From Gentiana macrophylla (lineage: Eukaryota; Streptophyta; Magnoliopsida; Gentianales; Gentianaceae), in NCBI GenBank assembly GCA_026214975.1, contig CM047810.1:36195318-36259317 (forward strand): 64,000 nucleotides of DNA, written 5' to 3'. Below are positions 1 through 10,656 of the stretch, piece by piece. Within the stretch, counting starts at the first letter, position 1. Every line of letters begins with the position of its first letter. A program made the position numbers and the translations under genes. Below the pieces are notes generated by a model. The model had not been told where the DNA came from and made no database searches. It worked only from the letters and a program-made list of their open reading frames with translations.

Positions 1-286
1 GCCCTTCAAGTCAAACTTGTCTTTCTTCATCGGAAGAACATATTTTTCCTTGAATTTGTCTAAGTAATTGTAAAATAAAGTTTCATGGCTCCATCACAGA
101 GGGGGAAAAAACGAAATTTGGTCAGTAAAGATTAGGCAAAAAATGAGTGAAATTCGTTCAATTTTGGCTTAATGACCTAACAATTTAAAAACATTTTGCA
201 ATCCCCTTTTGCTTTGCTTTCCCAAAACATTAGGCCGGCTAAAATTAGAAATTAGAAGAAATCTGGAAACAAAACAAAAAGTATAC

Positions 287-538
287 CTCACGAATAGTAG
301 CCAATCGCTTAGTTTCTTCCTCAATTCGGCCCAACTGAGCAGCGACTCTCTCCTTGACCTCCATTTTCTTCTTCTCTATCTCCTCTTCCTTAGCCCTGAA
401 AGTTGAGAGCGCAGATTTTGACATCTCTTCATCTTCTTTGCTTAAGCTTCCATTGAAGCTAAAGCTTCCAGAAATCTGGCCAGACTGCATCAGGGTTTGT
501 AGCTGCTCAGAGGGTTGTCTTTGGGGTGGTTGAGCCAT
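287..538 (-). CDS. Exon 1 of a DUF662 / RAB6-interacting-golgin-like gene (partial)
   Basis: The exon opens with an ATG at 538 and reads 84 codons. It has a Q-rich start (MAQPPQRQPSEQ), then SGSFSFNGSLSKEDEEMSKS and a charged coiled-coil stretch (KEEEIEKKKMEVKERV) ending ATIRE. From memory this matches the N-terminus of the plant DUF662 (RAB6-interacting golgin/GORAB-like) family, small coiled-coil proteins without a well-defined function in plants. Directly after GAG at 287 comes GTATAC, a good splice donor, and family members continue with a charged helix after this point, so an intron is expected here. I cannot find the next exon in the 286 bases left to the window edge. A roughly 30-codon open stretch on the minus strand at 1-98 does not resemble the family. 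The gene may continue beyond the window or be cut. This is the only host gene I support. Confidence 0.75.
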
Positions 539-1071
539 TTTTCGGTTGGGTTCAAGATTGCTGCTTTCAGAGAAAACCCTTCTTCTTCCTTGAGCTGGTC
601 CCTTTATTCTCCTCTGCTTTCTTTTTCTTCTTCTTTTTGCTATTTAGCTTTTCCTTTTCTTTTCTTTTCTTTTCTTTTTCTTTTTTTCGTGATAGTGGGT
701 GGTGGGGGTCTGAATTATCTTTGTGTTCTCTCTCTGCTACAGCTAATATCAACAAGGTTTACAAAGCTGGCCTGATTGGAACACTCTCTCAGCTTATAGC
801 TTTATGAAGATATTTGCCTCCCTCAATGTAACGGATATAAATAATTCAGATATACACTTTTAAGTTTTATGTAAATTTTAAAAAGATCATAGAGGAAATG
901 TAATTAGTGTTTCAAGATTACTAGAAACTAACATAAATGGTTGATCTTCTATTTTATTAATGTATATTTCTATATTTTCGTTTTTCCTCTATTTTTACAA
1001 TTTTTTGTTGATGAAACAAATACAACACGGTAATCCTAGATCACCCTAAAATTAGTGTAAGTTTTAACTTG
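539..1071 (-). promoter_or_regulatory. Upstream / 5' UTR region of the DUF662-like gene
   Basis: There is no gene here. A long CT-rich tract on the plus strand (about 601-688, with TTTCT repeats) would be a GA-rich tract in the 5' UTR of the minus-strand gene. Such GA-rich leaders are common in constitutively expressed plant genes. The rest is AT-rich with no clear TATA box. The short ORFs in the tract are low-complexity artefacts. Confidence 0.4.
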
Positions 1072-1088
1072 ATAATACAAAATATGTG

Positions 1089-1224
1089 TACTTTTTTTTA
1101 ATTTATATTTTATTTTTTTGCGCGGATCTGAAAGTGACACACTAAATATCGCCAATGGAAATCGAATCCAGAATCGTCAATCCATGGTATAATCTAATGT
1201 AATCATTGGTGATGTCTCGGGTAC
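1089..1224 (-). mobile_element. SINE-like insertion with 17-bp target-site duplication
   Basis: A 136-bp segment is flanked by an exact 17-bp direct repeat (1072-1088 and 1225-1241). Read on the minus strand it ends in an A-rich tail (1089-1121 on the plus strand is T-rich) and contains a match to a Pol III B box (GGATTCGATTTCC, plus-strand 1157-1169). Long exact duplications, an A tail and a B box are SINE hallmarks. No clear A box is visible, so it may be truncated at the 5' end. Confidence 0.6.
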
Positions 1225-1362
1225 ATAATACAAAATATGTGATCTTTAGTATTCTACATTGATAATGCAAATATGATACTATAACATCAATTTAAATATT
1301 TTTAAAGATAACAATTTGTTACCTGTATAATATCATGCATCTTTGTTACACGAATATGCCAA

Positions 1363-1392
1363 ATGGGGGTGGGGGGAGGGAGGGGGGAGGAC
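1363..1392 (+). other. G-rich tract, possible G-quadruplex
   Basis: Four or more G-runs of 3-6 bases separated by single T or A bases lie on the plus strand, that is, the C-rich strand of the LINE 3' UTR. The tract sits immediately after the RNase H stop codon of the LINE. Confidence 0.5.
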
Positions 1393-1900
1393 TACTCATT
1401 TGGGAGATGAGCTCCCCTCAAATCATTAGCAAGAAACTCAGCAGCCTCAGTGGGAGGATCCTCCCCAATGGTAACACCCATCAGACTGTCATGGCCTATT
1501 CTAGCAAGCCTATCAGCCACCCTATTGGCTTCACGGTGCTTAAAGGTAATCAGATTCTCCCACTCAGCTTCCTTCATCCTGTAGATGTCTTCAATGATAG
1601 AAAGGTTATCTTCATTCATTCTTCTGTTGTTAATGGCTGTCACGGCAGCAAGTGAGTCGGACTCAATCCATAAAGCAGGCACCCCAAATATTTCACCAGC
1701 ATCATAGCTTCACTTATAGGCATCGGTTCTCCAATGAAAATGGTGCTCTTGCCTATAGCTCCAGCAAAACCCTTCACCCAACGTCCGCCCGAGTCTCTGA
1801 AACTCCTCATATGGCAATATCACCTTTGCCCTTATCATCAAGGTTGATAACACTGGCATCAGTATTGGCTTTTAACCATCCAAGGGGGGAGACTTCCAAT
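1392..1900 (-). pseudogene. LINE RNase H domain (RVT_3 type), degraded
   Basis: The C-terminal part (1392-1682) is open and contains ESDSLAAVTAIN and HREANRVADRLARIGHD, the typical plant LINE RNase H motifs with the D of 'ESDS' and the H/D pair of the last helix. The N-terminal part (about 1900-1683) is recognisable across frames as GWLKANTDAS followed by a Gly-rich strand, the first catalytic-Asp strand (N-x-D). It is interrupted by stops and at least one frameshift. The stop codon TGA near 1392 marks the end of ORF2. RNase H would degrade the RNA strand of the cDNA hybrid during target-primed reverse transcription. Confidence 0.8.
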
Positions 1901-2013
1901 TGATCCATTGAGGTTCCTTAGAAATACAAGGCAATAAATTAGTGCAGAAAACAACATAAGATTCTTTAGCACAATAAAATGGTGTTAGTATATTCAAGGC
2001 AGATGATGATGAA

Positions 2014-2991
2014 AGCATTTCGATCTTTTCAGATTTTCCAAAGAGCAAAAAGAAAAGGAGTATTTTTAGGACCAACATAAGTCATTCCTCATGATACCCT
2101 TGTCTATAATATTCTGATTAATCCAGTCTTGACAATAAATATGAGGATCATAGAAGGGGGAAAGGCATTCACTAGATCTCCAAATTCTTTTAACCCAAAG
2201 GAAGTCCTGAAGAGATGGATAAGCCTTTCTTCATGTCTACCACATCTCTCACAGGTGCTATCATTAAAGTGCTCTCTTCTAACTCTAGCAACATTAGTTA
2301 TAATTCTATTATGGCAGACAAGAAAAGCAAAAAAATTGACTTTATGAGGAGCAGGGATTTTCCCCAACAAATTCCAATTAAAGGATGCAGTGGTAAACCC
2401 GAATCTTTCTTAATCAAGGCACTGTAACCAGTTTCGGCAGTGTAAACTCCAGTCTTGTGTTCTCTCCAAATCCTGCAATCAGAAAAGTCAGTACACATGG
2501 GGATAGTTTTCCCCGTATTTCTCTAGTATATCTGCCAGGAATATTGGTAGATATACAAGAGAAATCCCAAGTACCATTAAGAATAATATCCCAAACTATT
2601 TTATTCATATCAGCTAGGAAAATATTTCTTTCAAGTTTCTCATCAAGGGTATTCTCTCATACCCACACATCAAACCTTAGAGACACATTTTGACCATTAC
2701 CTATTCTCCAACCAAACCCTTCTTTAAATAAAGAAAAGACTCTATTCACTCCTTTCCAAGAAGGAGAATCAATTAATCTAATATCAACATTCAACATATC
2801 AGAATTATGAAGGTAAATATTCCTCAGCACATAGGCCCAAAGAGTGTCAGGTTTTCTTATAATTTCAGCTCCTACTTTGGCTAGCAAAGCCACATTACTG
2901 TCTCTAGCTTTCCTTATTCCCTACCTCCCCCCATATTCTTGGGTTTAGCAACAGTCTCCCAATTTAAGAGGTGAATACCTTTACCTTGATT
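2014..2991 (-). repeat. LINE tandem repeat, copy 1 of 3 (978 bp)
   Basis: First of three head-to-tail copies of an internal LINE segment, with junctions at '...GC|ATTTCG'. It encodes the region between RT and RNase H, including the zf-RVT domain (minus strand 2370-2104: MLGKIPAPHKVNFF, then CERCGRHEERLIHLF). Its length is divisible by three, so the duplication itself keeps frame. From about 2145 to the end it is nearly identical to copy 2. Its first 130 bp differ from copies 2 and 3 at about a dozen places. Confidence 0.9.
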
Positions 2992-3969
2992 GCATTTCGA
3001 TCTTTCCAGATTTGCCAAAGAGCAAAAGAAAAAGAGTATTTTTAGGACCAACATAAGAGTCATTCCTCATGATACCCATGTCCATAATATTCTGATTAAT
3101 ACAGTCTTGATGAGAAATCTGAGGATCATAGAAGGGGGAAAGGCATTCACTAGATCTCCAAATTCTTTTAACCCAAAGGAAGTCCTGAAGAGATGGATAA
3201 GCCTTTCTTCATGTCTACCACATCTCTCACAGGTGCTATCATTAAAGTGCTCTCTTCTAACTCTAGCAACATTAGTTATAATTCTATTATGGCAGACAAG
3301 AAAAGCAAAAAAATTGACTTTATGAGGAGCAGGGATTTTCCCCAACAAATTCCAATTAAAGGATGCAGTGGTAAACCCGAATCTTTCTTAATCAAGGCAC
3401 TGTAACCAGTTTCGGCAGTGTAAACTCCAGTCTTGTGTTCTCTCCAAATCCTGCAATCAGAAAAGTCAGTACACATGGGGATAGTTTTCCCCGTATTTCT
3501 CTAGTATATCTGCCAGGAATATTGGTAGATATACAAGAGAAATCCCAAGTACCATTAAGAATAATATCCCAAACTATTTTATTCATATCAGCTAGGAAAA
3601 TATTTCTTTCAAGTTTCTCATCAAGGGTATTCTCTCATACCCACACATCAAACCTTAGAGACACATTTTGACCATTACCTATTCTCCAACCAAACCCTTC
3701 TTTAAATAAAGAAAAGACTCTATTCACTCCTTTCCAAGAAGGAGAATCAGTTAATCTAATATCAACATTCAACATATCAGAATTATGAAGGTAAATATTC
3801 CTCAGCACATAGGCCCAAAGAGTGTCAGGTTTTCTTATAATTTCAGCTCCTACTTTGGCTAGCAAAGCCACATTACTGTCTCTAGCTTTCCTTATTCCCT
3901 ACCTCCCCCCCATATTCTTGGGTTTAGCAACAGTCTCCCAATTTAAGAGGTGAATACCTTTACCTTGAT
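2992..3969 (-). repeat. LINE tandem repeat, copy 2 of 3 (mosaic)
   Basis: Middle copy, again 978 bp, with the same zf-RVT coding (minus strand 3348-3067). Its first 125 bp or so match copy 3, while the remainder matches copy 1 with only a couple of differences (for example one base near 3751 and one extra C near 3908). This patchwork is what unequal crossing-over between two older diverged copies would leave. Confidence 0.9.
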
Positions 3970-4475
3970 TGCATTTCGATCTTTCCAGATTTGCCAAAGA
4001 GCAAAAGAAAAAGAGTATTTTTAGGACCAACATAAGAGTCATTCCTCATGATACCCTTGTCCATAATATTCTGATTAATACAGTCTTGATGAGAAATCTG
4101 AGGATCATAGAAGGGGGCAAGGCATTCACTAGATCTCCAAATTTGTTTAACCCTCAAGAGATGGATCAGACTCTCTTCATGCCACATCTCTCACATGTGC
4201 TATCATTAGACTGCCCTCTTCTAACTCTAGCAACATTAGTTATAATTCTATTGCGGCAGACAAGAAAAGCAAAAAATTGACTTTATGAGGAGCAGGGATT
4301 TTCCACAACAAATTCCAATTAAAGGATGCATTGGTAAAACTCGAATCTTCCTTAATCAAGGCACTGTAACCAGTTTCGGCAGTGTAAACTTCAGTCTTGT
4401 GTTCTCTCCAAATCCTGCAATCAGAAAAGTAAGTACACATAGGGATAGGTTTTCCTAGAATTTCTCTAGTATATC

Positions 4476-5086
4476 TGTTAGGAAATCTACGTGGGAACGC
4501 AGCGGAATTTAAAATTTTATTTACTTTTTACCAGGATCAACTTCGTTTAAGCAACAAGCATAAAATAAGTAGACGTAGAATATACCTTGGATGATCTAAA
4601 ATAGATCGTCGTCTTATCTACGGTTGTAGTTTCTACACGAAGCCGCCGAAGTGTTTGGCCTCTACCGTTCATCCACACGAACAACCACCGACATCCACCA
4701 TTGGATTTCTACTGGAAAAAGTCAGCTACTAGGCCGCTTTTTCCCCCCAAAACTCTCTAAAAAAGCTCTATTTTATCTCATAAAAATATTGCAAGAATAT
4801 TGTATTGTAAAAGAGTTGGCACAACTCCCATTTATAGGAATAGGGGACGCCAGTTTTTCTTCCAAATTTGATTGGGAAAAGCTTCCTATCGGATAGAGGA
4901 GAAAGAAAACCAATTTCCCACAAAATAAGGAAAATATCTTTAATTGATTTATCTCGTTAATATTCAATATCTCATATTAAATATTTTCAAGATATATATT
5001 GTCAATATCTAATATTGAATATATCTTTATTATATTACCATAAATATACATATCAATTACACATGTGTATATATCTCATATATATA

Positions 5087-5161
<75 letters not shown>

Positions 5162-6403
5162 CAATATTGATACATAATATAATACTATTATTAATTAATT
5201 TGCAAAATCCTTGTGTATCATGTACACACATAATTTCGACCCATATGTATAAAATATATACATATTTAATTAATCAACATAATTAAAATCGTGTATTATA
5301 TTTGTTCATAATAAATAAATACCACCATATTAATTTATCACTATAACACTTTATAGTCGAGATAAAAATTTTCTTATTTGGTTATCACCATAACCGTAAT
5401 CTGGCTATATGTTCTTATGTGTGTGACCCGATAGGCTTCTGAATATGTTGGCCGTAGACACAAAGTGCATTTACTAAAATACCCTTCATACCTAACGATC
5501 ATGGAGAGCGTCTAGCAACACGCCATGACCCCTAATCATCGGAAGAATCAAATACAATGACTACTACCTTTCATGTGAAACGGTTACCGGGTAAATAGAA
5601 TCATATCGCTGTTACAATATCCATACAGTCGTATCTTGAGTGTCAATACATTAACAACCGTATCTTATAATATGGATATCATGCTCTCTCGAAGTAACTC
5701 ATTTACTCCCACTTTGTAAAGATTCACGAGAGCTAGACATTTCTTATAAGAAGGCCCTTTCGGATATTTACTCTGATTCGTAGGATACGCGATTTCCGGA
5801 TGAACAACATGAATCCTACTCATGCTTCAGTATCACACCCAATCACTACCGCATGATCACCCCGCGGCTAGGGGAAACCTCAATAGTGTCAAAGAATGAC
5901 AATCCACACCGTGATGCCATGAAGATTCCGGTCTTAGGATGATTACACAACCGCCACATAATGCGACACTTAATAAAGTAAGTGGGTCAGTCTAACGTAT
6001 GCATTCTCTAATACACGTCCACGTACAGTCCAAGTGTCACTACACTTTGATAGACGAGATCTATCCCTATCTTCAATAAGATAGAAGACATCCATTACGT
6101 GTTAGTGTAATCGTACTATCAATGTCTCGTTCGATAGTACATACGACTAGAGACATTTAAGTATCAAACCTTTCAAAGTGAGTCGAGATCTCATCAACCA
6201 TAATCACCATTGTGCTTTCTCTTTCACAGTTTGACACTAGGAACATTATCTTATATGCAATATCATAATTGGTCCGTTGAACGAACAAATATATAATAAC
6301 AGAAAGTCATTTATCATGTGTATAAACATAAAGAAATAGTAGAAATGATCAAACCCGGTCGGATCCGGTCCAACCCGATTGGGTTTAGGACACAATTTCT
6401 ACA
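4476..6403 (-). mobile_element. Solo LTR of the K family, inserted in LINE copy 3
   Basis: A 1928-bp insert begins TGTTAGGAAA and ends TTTCTACA on the plus strand, flanked by ATATC (4471-4475) and ATGTC (6404-6408), a 5-bp target-site duplication with one mismatch. Its reverse complement starts with the same GTGTCCTAAACCCAATCGGG as the LTR at 10657-12514 and ends with the same TTTCCTAACA, so it is a minus-strand LTR of that family. No primer site or internal region is attached, so it is a solo LTR left by LTR-LTR recombination. It contains AC and AT microsatellites at 5089-5161. No coding. Confidence 0.85.
5089..5161. repeat. (AC)n-(AT)n microsatellite in the solo LTR
   Basis: An interrupted AC dinucleotide run is followed by an AT run. 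ORFs predicted here (His-Thr repeats) are artefacts. Confidence 0.95.
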
Positions 6404-6862
6404 ATGTCTGCCAGGAATATTGGTAGAAAAACAAGAGAAATCCCATGTACCATTATGAATAATATCACTAACTTTTTTATTCATATCAGCTAAGCAAAAT
6501 TTTCCTTCAAGTTTCTCATTAAGGGTATTCTCTCATACCCTCAAACCACAGAGACACATTTTGACCATTACCTATTCTCCACTCAAACCCTCCTTTAATT
6601 AAAGAAAAGGCTATATTGACTCATTTCCAAGAAGGAGAATCAGTTAATTTAATCTTAACATTCAACATATCAGAATTATGAAGGTAAATATTCCTCAGCA
6701 CATAGGCCAAAAGAGTGTAAGGTTTTCTTACAATTTCAGCTCCTACTTTGGCTAGCAAAGCCACATTACTGTCTCTAGATTTCCTTATTCCCAACCCTCT
6801 CATGTTCTTGGGTTTAGCAACAGTCTCCCAGTTTAAGAGGTGAATACTTTTACCTTGATTGC

Positions 6863-8550
6863 TTTTTCCATCGAAAGTTTCTATTGAGTTTGTCCAAATC
6901 CTCACATGTTTTTTGAGGAAGCCAGCAGCTTTGCATAACGTAGGAAGTTAGGGAGCAAGTGACAGATTGAAACAAGGTGAGTATTCCAGCATTGGTCAAG
7001 GTTTTTTCCTTCCAACCTGAAAGTCTTTTTTTGGAATTTTTCAACCAAGAAATTAAAGCTTCCACTAGTTATTTGATCAGTAATCAAAGGAATGCCAAGG
7101 TACATGCCTAGATCACTATCCTAGCCATCCCAGTAGTATTAGTCACAAACCTAGCCATGTCTCTATCCATCCTATCATTATAATACAGTTTGGACTTTGT
7201 GAATTAAGGACTGACAAGTATCTTCACAAAATATGAAGGAGATCCATCAGGTAGTTGATCCCTTTCTTATTGGCTTTGACAAAGATAAGAAGATCATCAA
7301 CAAACATGAGGTGGGAAATAATAGGACCCCTCTAGAAACATGGAAGGATTTCCACTTGTTATCATGGGTACTTTTATCAAGAAGGATAGATAAAAACTCA
7401 ATGTAAAGAGCAAGGAGGTAAGGTGACACGAGATCACCCTGTCTCAATCCTCTTTGACTTTTAAAGAAGGGCAAGGGAGAACCGTTTCATAGAACATAGT
7501 AAGTAGGGGAGGAAACACAATTCATGATAGCCTCAATGAAGTTGTTGGGAAACTTAAAATAGTTCAGCATGAACTTCAAAATATCCCAATTAACTTTGTC
7601 ATAAGCCTTTTCCATATCAAGTTTCATCACCAAGTAGCCTTTTTTTTGCTTTTAGATCTTCTGATTTTGTGAAGTATCTCTTGAGCGATCAACACATTAT
7701 CTCTAGCTAGTCTATTTGAGACGAATCCACACTGGACAACGCTAACCAACTGAGATATGAGGGGCTTCAATCTCAAGGCCAACACTTTGGTGTAGATTCT
7801 ATTGATCATATTACACAAAGATAGTCAAACTCTAGAAGGGTTCTCTATTTTGGGAATCAAGTCCAAATAAGTACTGTAATATCATTTACTAGAAGGGCGC
7901 CTCTAAACTAGAAATCGATATCATTTAGCATTTTTTCACATACCAAGTCCCAAAAATTATGGTAAAATAGCCTTGGAAACCATCAGGTCCAGGACTTTTA
8001 TAAGGTTTTGAGGAGAAGAAAGCAATCTTAACTTCCTCAATAGAGATATCTCTTACAAGGGAATCATGTTGTCCTTGCTCAAGAAATTGACCACTTGGGA
8101 GATAGAAGACACCAACTATTTAACATATTCGTAAAGTACGAGCTGACAAGATATTGAATCATACTCTTATCCTTAATCCATCTACCTTCACTATCTTGGA
8201 TAGTGTTAATCGTGTTCTTCTTCCTTCTAATCACAGTAGAGAGATGAAAAAAAATCTAGTATTCAGGTCTCCAAAATGGAGCCAATTAACCCTAGATTTT
8301 TGGAACCAAAGGATCTCCTCCTGCTTTAGAACCTCATCATAATCCTTGGTAAGATCTTTCTAGAGTTTAATCAGAAAGGGGTTCATCTTGATAGAGATGG
8401 CTTTTTGGATACCATTAAGCCTAGCAAGGAGGGTTTTTTTCCTATAGAACACATTACCAAACTCTTTTGTTCCATTTTATAAGTTTATCTCTGGACAGAG
8501 ATAGGGTTCTAGAGGAGTCAATATTATCTTTACTCCTGACGTCTTTAAGA
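6863..8550 (-). pseudogene. LINE reverse transcriptase domain, degraded
   Basis: Pieces in several minus-strand frames follow the LINE RT order. 7818-7627 has INRIYTKVLALRLKPLI followed by CGFVSNRLARDNVLIAQEIL. 7474-7247 has QRGLRQGDLVSPYLLAL. The catalytic box FVDDLL lies at about 7304-7293. Thumb/connection motifs follow (MYLGIPLI, 7105). The D-D of the active site is intact (FVDD in place of the common FADD), but stops and frameshifts lie between the blocks. In a live element this enzyme copies the LINE RNA from a nicked target. It lies between the endonuclease upstream and the zf-RVT repeats downstream. Confidence 0.85.
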
Positions 8551-8718
8551 AGATCTCTAAAACCCCCATTAGAGGTCCAAATATACTCAAATTTAAAGGG
8601 TTTAGAGGAAAAGTTAACAAAACAAGGATTAGTATTAAGAAGAAGAGGGTGATGGTCGAGTATACCATAGGAAGGTGAGTGACCTCAACATTGTTAAAGA
8701 AGCCTCCATTCAAAGTTG

Positions 8719-8783
<65 letters not shown>

Positions 8784-9420
8784 CTCAACATTGTTAAAGA
8801 AGCCTCCATTCAAAGTTGGCTATATATATATATATATCAATCCTCTGCTTGATGTGAGACATACCATCTCTGTGATTACTCCAGGTGAAACATAGGCCAT
8901 TAAATCTTATGTCAATGAGGCCATATTGTTGTTAAAGTTGTGGATTCTGGAGCTTGAAGGAGTTCTACCTCCTATTTTTTCAGAAGAGAAGGCCACCTTA
9001 TTAAAGTCCCCAGCCACCATCCAAGGGATATCCATGATGGATCTCATCTCATAAATATTATGCCACATGTCATCTTTCTTCATTAGATCACGTCTAGCAT
9101 AAGCAGCTGAGAGTACCCACTCCTTCTGGCCCTTTTGAGAGACTATGGAGTGTATGGAGTAGGGTGAAGAGTCATAAAGATGCAAGTTAACAATATCATC
9201 TTTCCACAGCACCCAAATACCACTAGACATACCCTCAGGTTCAGTATGCAAGGCACCACCCAAACCAATCTTAGAGATAACCTTCAGAGCCTTCTGGACT
9301 TGAAGTTTAGTTTCAATAAGAATCTTTTGATAAGATCTTTGATGTGTCTCCTAAAGTCTTTGGAGCCAGCACCACTTCAATTCTAGGTAAGAATCTTTAT
9401 TATACCAGTGTGTGGAAAGG
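8530..9420 (-). pseudogene. LINE AP-type endonuclease domain, degraded
   Basis: The first block, near 9400-9270, is readable across frames (a Cys-Arg-Gly-Ala start, then ETKLQ). The open stretch 9263-8907 has SSGIWVLWKDDIV and the catalytic-region motif WMVAGDFNKV followed by EKIGGR, which are characteristic of the exonuclease-endonuclease-phosphatase fold of plant L1 elements. This enzyme nicks the target to prime reverse transcription. The C-terminal half is broken by the AT microsatellite and a 36-bp duplication at 8684-8836. Confidence 0.8.
8684..8836. repeat. (TA)n microsatellite flanked by a 36-bp direct duplication
   Basis: A run of about 60 bp of TA (8722-8782) is bracketed by two copies of the same 36-bp LINE sequence (starting near 8684 and 8784), each followed by TA repeats. 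The pattern fits replication slippage or repair at an expanding TA tract. Confidence 0.9.
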
Positions 9421-10651
9421 GAATCCTCTCAAAAGAGGAGAATGGACTAAGATCTAACTTCACTAGGAAGTCCAGATCTGGATTCTTCAGCCCCTGTGGG
9501 AGTAGATTCAAGGTCCATATAGTCTCCAGCTTCCTCTTCTCCAGAACTAGATAGAAGTCTGTGGTCCTGGTGATTAATTCCACCATCACACAACTTTCCA
9601 CCCCATCCAACAATAGCTTATCGGCCACTACTACGGATATGTACCATAAGAGATTTTCCATATTCAACACAAATAAGATCAAGAGGTTTATGATCTCTAT
9701 TTTTAGAGTTCTTTTTCTTTTTGGAATTGTTATTTGTTTCAACAACTTCTTTCCAACCAGGAGATTGCAAGGTGGTAGAAATATGGGCCTTACTAGGGTT
9801 CTTGTCACTAGTATCAAACCTTTGGACATATGAATCTCCTTTATTATTGCCAGCTGTATTCAACCCACCATTATTACTCTGGCTCCTTTTTTTATGTCCA
9901 TTATTGCCTTAATGTTCTCAGATATGGGCCCAAGGGAAACAACCTTATAGGTACTTGGGGTACAAGATTTTTTGTTAGTAGGATTCTTACTAGTCTGCCC
10001 TTGAGTGCTAGGGGTCTTGTCATTCACCATCTGGGTGGGGGCCTTGGGAAACAATTTGTTTTTCTTTAACCTGCTCCACTGGAATAGAATCATCAGATTC
10101 TTGTAAAACCTCAAAGGTATTCCTTCTACTACGAGATGTCCTATTGGCAGCATTATTTGGTTTCTTTTTCCTATTATAGCCCACCTACATCCAGAGGCCA
10201 TAGGAAGTACTCCAGGTTCTTTTTTCTTTTGACTCACTTTATCATTCAAACCAGTAACAATAATACCCTTTTCCTCTAAGTTTCTTTTATATAGGTGTTT
10301 GAAAAATCTCTTTAGGACAGAAATCTTTCCGATGCCCTATTATGCCACACTCATAACATATAACAACCAATTCTCGTATTCCACTTTGTATAGCAAGTCA
10401 TCGACATCAACAAAGGTTTTCAAAGCTACAGAGAAGTCTAATTCCACACATATCCTTGCAAACCTACCCCTAGTCTAGTAGTAAGTATGATGATCAACCT
10501 TAATTGGTCAACCTAATAGCTTCCCTGTAGTAAACAGACATCATTCATTACAATACTCAACATAATGTTCTGAAATCCTGACCCATGCGATAGTTGATGT
10601 CACCTTGTCTTTAGATGCGATGAACCCAGGTTTCCAAATCCTTTGCACAAG
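9421..10651 (-). pseudogene. LINE ORF1, C-terminal part with CCHC zinc knuckle
   Basis: The key feature is CYECGIIGHRKDFC on the minus strand at 10358-10317, an intact C-x2-C-x4-H-x4-C knuckle of the type that follows DUF4283 in plant LINE ORF1 (gag-like, RNA-binding) proteins. Downstream, open but frame-shifting stretches (10249-9860, 9863-9618, 9829-9383) are Lys/Ser/Pro-rich and resemble the disordered tail. The N-terminal DUF4283 half lies at 19621-19078, separated by the insertion of element K exactly at 10657/19072. Confidence 0.75.
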
Positions 10652-10656
10652 GTAAC

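Larger units (their letters stand above)
3970..6862 (-). repeat. LINE tandem repeat, copy 3 of 3, split by a solo LTR
   Basis: The copy runs 3970-4475 and resumes at 6409-6862 after the solo LTR, about 960 bp in total. Apart from its first 125 bp it is clearly diverged from copies 1 and 2 (for example, small deletions around 4140-4200). Beyond 6862 the sequence continues into the RT domain rather than restarting the unit, so this is the copy joined to the original upstream LINE sequence. Confidence 0.85.

Noticed and set aside
1..98. Minus-strand open stretch of about 30 codons at the left edge, tested as exon 2 of the DUF662-like gene
   Set aside because: It does not resemble the family after ATIRE, and the only nearby AG acceptor in the right phase leads to an immediate stop.
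5065..5286. ORF of His-Thr and Ile-Tyr repeats
   Set aside because: It is a translation of the AC/AT microsatellite in the solo LTR.
8477..8809. ORF with a Tyr-Ile repeat
   Set aside because: It translates the TA microsatellite inside the broken LINE endonuclease region.
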